A stretch of DNA of 53,642 nt, from assembly GCF_001953875.1 (NCBI RefSeq), contig NZ_MQUR01000054.1, positions 1-53,642 of the forward strand. The letters are read 5' to 3'. The position numbers and the translations under genes were made by a program. This DNA comes from Streptomyces amritsarensis (GTDB lineage: Bacteria; Actinomycetota; Actinomycetes; Streptomycetales; Streptomycetaceae). This document shows positions 8,199-14,155 of the stretch, one piece after another (within the stretch, counting starts at the first letter, position 1; every line of letters starts with the position of its first letter). Below the pieces are notes generated by a model. It did not search any database and was not told where the DNA came from. It saw only the letters and a program-made list of their open reading frames with translations.

Positions 8199-8786
8199 AT
8201 GGAGATGATCGACGACCTGATCAAGCAGGTCAGCCGCGGTGAGCGGGTGAAGTACCTGCCGTTCTGGGGGCACCGGCCGCGGCCCGACGGCAAGCTCGGT
8301 CCGAGCTGCCTGAGCCAGTGGTGGCCGTCCGCCTTCACTGTCGGTGACGTCCGTTATGCCACGGCCGAACACTGGATGATGGCCGGCAAGGCCCGGCTGT
8401 TCGGGGACCCCGAGGGCGAGCGCGCCGCACTGGAGGCGAAGACCCCGGCCGAGGCGAAGAAGGCCGGCCGGCTCGTGCGCGGCTTCGACAACGCGACGTG
8501 GGAGCGGGAGCGGTTCGCCCTGGTCGTGGAGGGCAGCCTGCACAAGTTCGGCTCCGACCCGGCGCTGCGCGCCTACCTGCTGGGCACCGCGGACCGGGTG
8601 CTGGTGGAGGCGAGCCCGATGGACCGGATCTGGGGCATCGGGCTGGCGGCCGATGACGAGCGCGCCCTGGACCCCGCCCGCTGGCGCGGGCTGAACCTGC
8701 TGGGCTTCGCCCTGATGGAGGCCCGCAAGCAGCTGCGCGAAGGCGGCGAGGCCGCTGGCGGCGGGGACGGTCCGGGCCGGGCGTAA
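8199..8786 (+). CDS. NADAR-domain protein (YbiA/DUF1768 family)
   Basis: A 195-residue protein made almost entirely of one NADAR domain. The family blocks are visible: LSQWWPSAFTVGDVRYATAEHWMMAGKA near residues 35-62, and the C-terminal DRIWGIGLAADD followed by WRGLNLLGFALMEAR. Known members are N-glycosidases acting on riboflavin-pathway intermediates (E. coli YbiA) or hydrolases that remove ADP-ribose from guanine. I chose ATG 8199, with ATG 8205 possible; no good Shine-Dalgarno sequence is seen, so it may be leaderless. The stop lies only about 40 bases before the Y-RNA array and the gene points the same way, which suggests an association with the Ro protein that follows. Confidence 0.8.
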   Translation: MEMIDDLIKQVSRGERVKYLPFWGHRPRPDGKLGPSCLSQWWPSAFTVGDVRYATAEHWMMAGKARLFGDPEGERAALEAKTPAEAKKAGRLVRGFDNATWERERFALVVEGSLHKFGSDPALRAYLLGTADRVLVEASPMDRIWGIGLAADDERALDPARWRGLNLLGFALMEARKQLREGGEAAGGGDGPGRA

Positions 8787-8815
8787 TTGGCTGGCGGAGC
8801 CGGAAGGGCGCCGCC

Positions 8816-8821
8816 TAACGT
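8816..8821 (+). promoter_or_regulatory. Candidate -10 element for the first Y RNA
   Basis: TAACGT (TANNNT pattern) ends about seven bases before the predicted 5' end of the first Y-RNA fold (8829), the expected distance to a transcription start. No convincing -35 element is seen at 17-18 bases. Weak but well placed. Confidence 0.3.
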
Positions 8822-8828
8822 GTTCCTC

Positions 8829-8969
8829 GTCCAGGTGCGAAGGCGAGACCTACTTCGACTCCAGATCGGGTGGCCGCGGGTTCGAGTCCCGTCACCGGCT
8901 TCAGGCCGGTGTAGCTCAGTCGGCAGAGCACCATGTGGTTTCGCCGGCCTTGTTCTCTGGACACCTTTT
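8829..8969 (+). ncRNA. Y RNA A (YrlA-like) with permuted tRNA-like module
   Basis: The segment folds as a bacterial Y RNA. Terminal stem: 8829-8834 pairs with 8957-8962 (GTCCAG/CTGGAC). An internal loop follows, GTGCGAA (8835-8841) opposite GGCCTTGTTCT (8946-8956), then a nine-pair helix 8842-8850 with 8937-8945. The distal part mimics tRNA in permuted order. The T arm is 8876-8880/8888-8892 with loop TTCGAGT. The seven-pair acceptor stem 8893-8899/8905-8911 is capped by TTCAG. The D arm is 8914-8917/8926-8929 with loop AGTCGGCA, preceded by TA like tRNA U8-A9. A TTTT run (8966-8969) follows the terminal stem. YrlA RNAs are known to bind Ro-like Rsr proteins and mimic tRNA; the Ro gene follows at 9262. 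Confidence 0.8.
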
Positions 8970-8971
8970 GT

Positions 8972-9057
8972 CACGCACCTCCCGGTGCGCAGGCTGCGGC
9001 TCCTTCTTTCGCAGAGATTCCCAGGCCGCCGCCACCTTGATCTCGGGAGGCCGCGTG
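8972..9057 (+). ncRNA. Y RNA B, short form without tRNA-like module
   Basis: A compact fold with the same Ro-binding core. Outer helices are 8972-8976 with 9053-9057 (CACGC/GCGTG) and 8978-8984 with 9044-9050 (CCTCCCG/CGGGAGG). The internal loop has GTGCGCA (8985-8991) opposite ACCTTGATCT (9034-9043), and an inner helix pairs 8992-9000 with 9025-9033 with one mismatch. Its 5' strand shares a 14-base exact repeat, CCCGGTGCGCAGGC, with Y RNA C, and its 3' strand shares GATCTCGGG. The tip is only a 24-base loop. It may be a separate RNA or a domain of a longer transcript. Confidence 0.6.
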
Positions 9058-9223
9058 GGGGATGCCCGGTGCGCAGGCGACGGTTACTTCCGCCAACCCG
9101 GAGGTCGTGGGTTCGAATCCCGCCCGGCCCGTCACCCGCAAGGAACGGGCCGGTGGAGCAGTGAGGAAGCTCGCCGGGCAAAAAGTCCGCCGCCGACTCC
9201 CGATCTCGGGCATCCCCCACGCG
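9052..9223 (+). ncRNA. Y RNA C (YrlA-like) with permuted tRNA-like module
   Basis: The terminal stem is a perfect 16-pair helix, 9052-9067 with 9208-9223. The internal loop repeats the array consensus: GTGCGCA (9069-9075) opposite GACTCCCGATCT (9195-9206). The inner helix pairs 9076-9079 with 9191-9194, then 9081-9083 with 9187-9189. The tRNA mimic is again permuted: T arm 9107-9111/9119-9123 with loop TTCGAAT, acceptor-like nine-pair stem 9124-9132/9145-9153 closed by a 12-base loop, and D arm 9156-9159/9169-9172 with loop AGTGAGGAA. The 3' end lies 38 bases before the Ro start codon, so it may also act as a leader of that mRNA. No U-run follows it. Confidence 0.75.
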
Positions 9224-9261
9224 ACGCCTCCCCCGCTTCCATCGAATTCGGGGGGATTCCC

Positions 9262-10863
9262 ATGGCTCGCTTCAACCTGCGCGCGCTCGTCAAGTCGGCG
9301 CCCACCGCGCCCACTTCGCCGGTGCGCTCCACCGGAAGGGCCCGCACCGCCGAGGGCGGCCCGGGCCGCCTGCGCGACCCGCGCTCCGAGCTGTTCCTGC
9401 TGGCCGTCGCCAACTTCGTTACGCAGCGCACCGCTTACGAGAGCGGCGAGGCGCGCGACGACCGTTTCGCCGCGCTCGTGCGCACCCTCGCGGTCGAGGA
9501 TCCGGTATGGACGGCCGGCCTGCTGGGCTGGCTGCGCGGGGATGCGAACATGCGCACCGCCTCCCTCGTCGGCGCCGCCGAGTACGTGAAGGCCCGGCTC
9601 GACGCGGGCGCCACCGAAGGCCCCTCGAACCGCCGGGTCGTGGACTGCGTCCTGCGGCGCGCCGACGAGCCGGGCGAACTGCTCGCCTACTGGACGGCCA
9701 CGTACGGCCGAGCCGTGCCCAAGCCCGTCAAGCGCGGGATCGCCGACGCCGTGCGCAGGCTCTACTCCGGCACCTCGCTGCTGAAGTACGACACCGACTC
9801 CAAGGCCTACCGCTTCGGCGACGTCCTCAACCTCGTGCACGCCTCCCCCGACCCGGACAAGCCGTGGCAGGGCGAGCTGTTCCGCTACGCCCTGGACCGC
9901 AGGCACAACCCGCACAGCGCGCAGGTTCCGGCGGGCAACCGCACCCTCGCCGCGCACCGGGCGCTGATGGAGCTGCCGGTCTCCCAGCGGCGAGGTGCCG
10001 TCGTCGGCCCGGGCGGCGCGGAGCGGCTCGCGGCGGCGGGCATGACCTGGGAGGCGCTGGCCGGCTGGCTGCAGGGACCGCTGGACGCGGCCGCCTGGGA
10101 GGCGGTCATCCCGTCCATGGGCGCGATGGCGCTGCTGCGCAACCTGCGCAACTTCGACGAGGCCGGGGTGTCGGACGCGGTGGCCGCGCAGGTCGCGGCG
10201 AAGATCTCCGACCCGGAGGTCGTGGCCCGGTCGCGGCAGTTCCCCTTCCGCTACCTGGCCGCCTACCAGCACGCGCCCTCGCTGCGCTGGGCGTACCCGC
10301 TGGAGCAGGCGCTGGGCCACTCGCTGGCCAACGTACCGGCGCTGCCCGGCCGCACACTGGTGCTCGTCGACCGCTCCGGCTCGATGTGGTCCCCGCTGTC
10401 GGACCGCTCCCGGCTCAACCGGGCCGACGCCGCGGCCGTCTTCGGCGCGGCGCTGGCGCTGCGGGCCGAGCACGCCGACCTCGTGCAGTTCGGCACGACC
10501 AGCGAGGCGGTCCCCCACCGCCGCGGCGAGTCCGTACTGAAGGTGCTCGAACGGTTCGGGGACCTCGGCGGCACCTGCACGGCCGAGGCCGTGAAGAAGC
10601 ACTACCGGGACCACGACCGGGTGCTGATCGTGACGGACGAGCAGGCGGCCTCGTACGGCTACGGCGGGGACCCGACGGAGCACGTGCCGTCCGGCGTGCC
10701 CGTCTACACCTGGAACCTGGCCGGCTACCGGGTGGGGCACGCGCCCTCCGGCTCCTCGAACCGGCACACCTTCGGCGGGCTCACGGACGCGGCATTCCGG
10801 ATGGTGTCGCTGATCGAGGGGGGCCGGGACGCCGACTGGCCGTGGCTTCAGACCCGTTCGTGA
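9262..10863 (+). CDS. rsr: Ro60-like RNA-binding protein (TROVE + VWA domains)
   Basis: A 533-residue homologue of Ro60/Rsr, a ring-shaped protein that binds Y RNAs and misfolded or structured RNA. Residues from about 20 to 350 form the helical-repeat TROVE domain; the C-terminal part is a von Willebrand A domain with a complete metal-ion site, DRSGS at 370-374 and a downstream threonine in GGTCTAEA. The ATG at 9262 follows a GGGGG ribosome binding site, and the region upstream of it in the same frame is the Y-RNA array, not protein. In other bacteria Rsr with Y RNA works with PNPase or an RNA ligase in RNA decay and repair; no ligase is present here. The last 16 bases overlap the convergent neighbour. 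Confidence 0.9.
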   Translation: MARFNLRALVKSAPTAPTSPVRSTGRARTAEGGPGRLRDPRSELFLLAVANFVTQRTAYESGEARDDRFAALVRTLAVEDPVWTAGLLGWLRGDANMRTASLVGAAEYVKARLDAGATEGPSNRRVVDCVLRRADEPGELLAYWTATYGRAVPKPVKRGIADAVRRLYSGTSLLKYDTDSKAYRFGDVLNLVHASPDPDKPWQGELFRYALDRRHNPHSAQVPAGNRTLAAHRALMELPVSQRRGAVVGPGGAERLAAAGMTWEALAGWLQGPLDAAAWEAVIPSMGAMALLRNLRNFDEAGVSDAVAAQVAAKISDPEVVARSRQFPFRYLAAYQHAPSLRWAYPLEQALGHSLANVPALPGRTLVLVDRSGSMWSPLSDRSRLNRADAAAVFGAALALRAEHADLVQFGTTSEAVPHRRGESVLKVLERFGDLGGTCTAEAVKKHYRDHDRVLIVTDEQAASYGYGGDPTEHVPSGVPVYTWNLAGYRVGHAPSGSSNRHTFGGLTDAAFRMVSLIEGGRDADWPWLQTRS

Positions 10864-11519
10864 AGCCGTGAGTCCGAATACGGGCTCTCGTGGCGCGGGC
10901 CGTCGTCCCATCCCCCGTCGAGGAACGGGGCGAACATGGCCACCAGCATCAGGAGGCCCAGGGCGATGCCGATCGCACCCAGGATGATGCCGGCCAGGGC
11001 CATGCCGCCGTTGTCGGCCTCGCCGCGGTTGGCCTTGCCCCTGCCCAGGGCGCCGAAGACGACGGCCCCGATCCCGAGCGCGACCGCTATGAAGCTGGTG
11101 ATGCATCCGACGACCGCGAGGATCCCGAGGACGAGCGCGGTGATGCCGAAGCCGTTGCTGGGCGCGCGCCCGTACGGCGGATACGCGCCGGGGAACGGGT
11201 ATCCCTGCTGGGTGGGATATCCGGGATAGCCGGGATACGGGTATGCCGGGTCGCCGGGGTATCCGTAGCCGGGCCGGTCCGCCGGGTAGCCGTACGCCGC
11301 GGGGGCCGGACCGGCCGGGGACGGCGCGGCCGCGCCGGGGCCCGGCGCTGCGGGGGCCGTCCCGTCGCCCGGCATCCCGGCGAGCGTCGGCTGGTCGTGC
11401 GCGGACGGCGGGCCCGACACGCCCTGCGTGCCCTGCGTGCCCTGTGGTTTGCCCAGGTCCACCGGCGGCCGCTCCGGCGGCGCCCACGGGTCCCTCGGCT
11501 CGGGACTGCTGTCGTTCAT
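10848..11519 (-). CDS. DUF4190-type membrane protein with Pro/Gly/Tyr-rich head
   Basis: A 223-residue protein with a long disordered cytoplasmic N-terminus, about 125 residues rich in Pro, Gly and Tyr with repeated YPGYP-like units. Two transmembrane helices follow, FGITALVLGILAVVGCI and ALAGIILGAIGIALGLL, separated by a short basic loop (GRGKANRGEA). This is the architecture of actinobacterial DUF4190 proteins. No function is known. Its 3' end overlaps the end of the Ro gene by 16 bases on the opposite strand. Start chosen at ATG 11519 with a G-rich ribosome binding site. Confidence 0.75.
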   Translation of the reverse strand: MNDSSPEPRDPWAPPERPPVDLGKPQGTQGTQGVSGPPSAHDQPTLAGMPGDGTAPAAPGPGAAAPSPAGPAPAAYGYPADRPGYGYPGDPAYPYPGYPGYPTQQGYPFPGAYPPYGRAPSNGFGITALVLGILAVVGCITSFIAVALGIGAVVFGALGRGKANRGEADNGGMALAGIILGAIGIALGLLMLVAMFAPFLDGGWDDGPRHESPYSDSRLHERV

Positions 11520-11630
11520 ACGGAGCCCCCCTCTCTCGTACGGCCATGCTAAGCGCTGCGACCGACAGTCACGGCCGTGCCTACGATGAAGGCGACCTGC
11601 CCGCACCCCGTCCCCCGGAGGCAACCCCCC

Positions 11631-12656
11631 ATGACCGACCTGCACCCCTTCATCGCGGGGCTGCCCAAGGCCGAACTCCACGTCCACCACGTCGGCTCCG
11701 CCTCCCCGCGCATCGTGGCCGAGCTCGCCTCCCGGCACCCCGACTCGGCGGTCCCCACCGATCCCGAGGCCCTCGCCGACTACTTCACCTTCACGGACTT
11801 CGCCCACTTCATCGAGGTCTACCTGTCGGTCGTCGACCTCGTCCGCACCCCCGAGGACGTGCGGCTGCTGACCTTCGAGGTCGCCCGCGACATGGCCCGG
11901 CAGAACATCCGCTACGCCGAGCTGACCATCACCCCGTACTCCTCCACCCGCCGCGGCATCGACGAGAAGGCCTTCATGGAGGCCATCGAGGACGCCCGCA
12001 GGGCCGCCGAGAAGGAACTGGGCGTCATTCTGCGCTGGTGCTTCGACATCCCCGGCGAGGCCGGTCTGGAGGCCGCGGCCGAGACCGCGCGGCTCGCCGT
12101 CGACCTGCGCCCCGAGGGCCTGGTCTCCTTCGGCCTGGGCGGGCCCGAGATCGGCGTCCCGCGCCCGCAGTTCAAGCCGTACTTCGACGCGGCGCGGGCC
12201 GCCGGCCTGCACAGCGTGCCGCACGCGGGCGAGACCACCGGCCCGGAGACCGTGTGGGACGCCATCCGCGACCTGGGCGCCGAACGCATCGGCCACGGCA
12301 CGAGCTCCGTCAAGGACCCGGAGCTGCTCGCGTACCTCGCCGAGCACCGCATCGCGCTGGAGGTCTGCCCGACGTCGAACATCGCCACCCGCGCGGTGAC
12401 CGACCTGGACCGCCACCCGGTCAAGGAGATGGTCGCCGCGGGCGTGCTCGTCACCATCAACAGCGACGACCCGCCGATGTTCGGCTCCGACCTCAACAAC
12501 GAGTACGCGGTCGCGGCGCGTCTCCTCGACCTCGACGAGCGCGGGCTCGCGCAGCTCGCCAAGAACGCCGTCGAGGCCTCCTTCCTGGACCCGGACGGCA
12601 AGGCGAAGCTCAACGCGGAGATCGACACGTACACCACGCAATGGCTCGCGCGCTGA
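11631..12656 (+). CDS. Adenosine deaminase family; probable aminodeoxyfutalosine deaminase
   Basis: A 341-residue zinc amidohydrolase. The first metal motif is ELHVHHVGS; the later motifs are HAGET with the catalytic glutamate, IGHGT, and SDDPPMFGS with the metal-binding aspartates. The S. avermitilis protein Sav2595, which I recall as being from the matching genome position, deaminates 6-aminodeoxyfutalosine in the futalosine route to menaquinone; specificity was linked to an arginine just after the first strand, and here an Arg follows in SASPRIV. A plain adenosine deaminase cannot be excluded from sequence. A GGAGG lies about nine bases before ATG 11631. Confidence 0.82.
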   Translation: MTDLHPFIAGLPKAELHVHHVGSASPRIVAELASRHPDSAVPTDPEALADYFTFTDFAHFIEVYLSVVDLVRTPEDVRLLTFEVARDMARQNIRYAELTITPYSSTRRGIDEKAFMEAIEDARRAAEKELGVILRWCFDIPGEAGLEAAAETARLAVDLRPEGLVSFGLGGPEIGVPRPQFKPYFDAARAAGLHSVPHAGETTGPETVWDAIRDLGAERIGHGTSSVKDPELLAYLAEHRIALEVCPTSNIATRAVTDLDRHPVKEMVAAGVLVTINSDDPPMFGSDLNNEYAVAARLLDLDERGLAQLAKNAVEASFLDPDGKAKLNAEIDTYTTQWLAR

Positions 12657-12677
12657 AGTCGCCCCGAGAATGGGGCC

Positions 12678-13367
12678 ATGCGCACCTTGACTGCCATCGG
12701 CCACCGCGGAGACCCCTACCGCGTCCGTGAGAACACCCTGCCCTCGATCCGTTCCGCCTTCGCCCGCGGGGCGGACGCGGTCGAGGTCGACGTACGGCTG
12801 ACCCGTGACGGGGTGCCGGTCCTCCTCCACGACGAGTCGCTCCAGCGGCTGTGGAGCCACGACGTGCGGCTCGACGAGATCTCCGCGGCACAGCTCAAGG
12901 AGCTGACGCAGGGCGCCGTTCCGACGCTGCGCGACGCGCTGACGGCGGCCGGGGCGGGCCGTCTGATGCTCGACCTCCCGGGCGCCACGCCGGAGGCGGT
13001 CCGCACGGTCGTGGGCCTGGTCCGCGAGTGCGGGGCGCGGGAGCGTACGTTCTACTGCGCGGGACCGGGCTCGATGCTGGTGCTCCGCGCCGCCGATCCC
13101 GGCGCGGAGATCGCGCTGACCTGGACGACGCTGTCACCGCCCCGGCGGGTCCTGATCGACGCGGTGGCGCCGCGCTGGCTCAACTACCGCTTCGGGCTGG
13201 TGAGCCGGGAGCTGGTGGACGCCCTGCATCGGGACGGCCTGCTGGTGTCGGCGTGGACCGCCGACACCCGGCGCACGATGAAGCGGCTCGTCGCGGCGGG
13301 GGCCGACGCGATCACCACGAACAGGGTGGACGCGCTGACGGCCGTGCGGGCCGAGTTCGGCCGGTGA
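12678..13367 (+). CDS. Glycerophosphodiester phosphodiesterase
   Basis: A 229-residue cytoplasmic GDPD-family enzyme that hydrolyses glycerophosphodiesters to glycerol 3-phosphate and an alcohol. The catalytic start GHRGD with its downstream ENTLPS, the metal motif EVDVRLTRDG and the histidine in LLHDE are all present. The C-terminal half keeps the TIM-barrel strand pattern ending VSAWTAD and AITTNRVD, the latter typical of the family. No signal peptide is visible. It lies 21 bases after the deaminase and is probably co-transcribed. Confidence 0.88.
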   Translation: MRTLTAIGHRGDPYRVRENTLPSIRSAFARGADAVEVDVRLTRDGVPVLLHDESLQRLWSHDVRLDEISAAQLKELTQGAVPTLRDALTAAGAGRLMLDLPGATPEAVRTVVGLVRECGARERTFYCAGPGSMLVLRAADPGAEIALTWTTLSPPRRVLIDAVAPRWLNYRFGLVSRELVDALHRDGLLVSAWTADTRRTMKRLVAAGADAITTNRVDALTAVRAEFGR

Positions 13368-13437
13368 TACCCGCGCCGGGCGGACGCCGAGGGCCGGGAC
13401 GGGAACGGGGTGGCCCTCGGCATCGTCATCGCGGCCT

Positions 13438-13911
13438 TCACGAGGTAGCGGCGGCCTCGGTCTCCAGTCGCTTGATCATGCGGCGCAGGATCAGGAGGGG
13501 AATCACCCCGAAGACGCCGAACGAGATGTCGATGACGCTCCACCAGAAGGGGATGCCGCGGATGGGGCCGCAGATCAGGGCCAGGGGGATCACTCCGGCG
13601 CAGGCGATCATGCCGGCTTCGATGATCCAGATGTTGCGCACGGGGTCGCGGTACACGCCGTAGAAGAAGACGGCGATCACCAGGTGGGCGAAGGCGAGCC
13701 AGTCGGTCCCGTACAGGAGGAAGGGGTATTGCGCATCGGCCCGGTCCAGCCCGTCGCCCACGCGCCGCAGCCATGCGTTGTCGATCAGCGCGTTGCTCCA
13801 GCGGAGCTCGGTGACCAGGGGGAAGGCCGTGAGACCGCTGAGTACGAGGCAGACGACGAAGAGGATCAACCAGGCCCGGATCCGGCGCTCAAGGGCGCTT
13901 CTCTCGCTCAT
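13438..13911 (-). CDS. Small integral membrane protein, unknown function
   Basis: A 157-residue protein with four predicted transmembrane helices: WLILFVVCLVLSGLTAF, WLAFAHLVIAVFFYGVY, AGMIACAGVIPLALICG and WWSVIDISFGVFGVIPLLI. The C-terminus is basic (RRMIKRLE). I do not recognise a named family. ATG 13911 is preferred; a GTG at 13941 in frame would put the operator-like palindrome inside the coding sequence, which argues against it. The gene is convergent with the glycerophosphodiesterase and sits behind a 15-base inverted repeat typical of TetR-controlled genes. Confidence 0.65.
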   Translation of the reverse strand: MSERSALERRIRAWLILFVVCLVLSGLTAFPLVTELRWSNALIDNAWLRRVGDGLDRADAQYPFLLYGTDWLAFAHLVIAVFFYGVYRDPVRNIWIIEAGMIACAGVIPLALICGPIRGIPFWWSVIDISFGVFGVIPLLILRRMIKRLETEAAATS

Positions 13912-13934
13912 GGAAGGAAGCCTACGCAGGTTTC

Positions 13935-13968
13935 TGAACACGTTCAGCCAATAGGCTGAACGTGTTCA
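13935..13968. promoter_or_regulatory. Perfect 15-bp inverted repeat, TetR-type operator candidate
   Basis: Arms TGAACACGTTCAGCC (13935-13949) and its exact complement (13954-13968) are separated by AATA. Each arm holds its own small palindrome, TGAAC-AC-GTTCA and TGAAC-GT-GTTCA, so two repressor dimers could bind. The repeat lies 24-57 bases before the start of the membrane protein gene. A TTGAAC at 13972-13967 on the minus strand could be a -35 element overlapping it. Confidence 0.6.
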
Positions 13969-13988
13969 ATTCCGTGTCCTGACCGTGA

Positions 13989-14105
13989 TCAAAGTCCGAC
14001 GATCACCTCGATGCCGGTCCGCTCGCCGGTGTCGATGCAGAGCGGCCAGTCGGAGAGGGCGAAGGCCACAGCCGCCGCGAACGCCGAAGGGCGGGCAGCA
14101 GACAT
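13989..14105 (-). CDS. Possible small protein, 38 aa
   Basis: A 38-codon frame downstream of the aldehyde dehydrogenase begins with ATG at 14105, with AGGGGA six bases upstream. The product is Ala-rich at the start (SAFAAAVAFALSDW) and ends GIEVIVGL. No family is recognised. It lies 50 bases after the dehydrogenase stop and could be translated from the same message. Evidence is limited to the ribosome binding site and the position. Confidence 0.35.
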   Translation of the reverse strand: MSAARPSAFAAAVAFALSDWPLCIDTGERTGIEVIVGL

Positions 14106-14155
14106 GTCGTCCCCTGCCCGCCCCTGCGAAGCCCTGCTGTGATCGATGCGGCCGA

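Noticed and set aside
8893..8935. Canonical tRNA gene, because of the GCCGGTG acceptor start and a perfect D arm
   Set aside because: No anticodon arm and no 3' acceptor follow; the matching 3' acceptor and T arm lie upstream in permuted order, which fits a Y-RNA tRNA mimic instead.
8935..9261. N-terminal extension of the Ro protein by about 109 codons
   Set aside because: The sequence is structured RNA, lacks a ribosome binding site before an upstream start, and the conserved TROVE start fits ATG 9262.
10848..12860. A 670-codon minus-strand frame running from the DUF4190 protein through the deaminase
   Set aside because: Only the last 223 codons encode a sensible protein with its own start and ribosome binding site; the rest is antisense to the deaminase and glycerophosphodiesterase.
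13939..13941. GTG 13941 as start of the small membrane protein
   Set aside because: It would lie within the operator-like palindrome and has no ribosome binding site; ATG 13911 is better placed.
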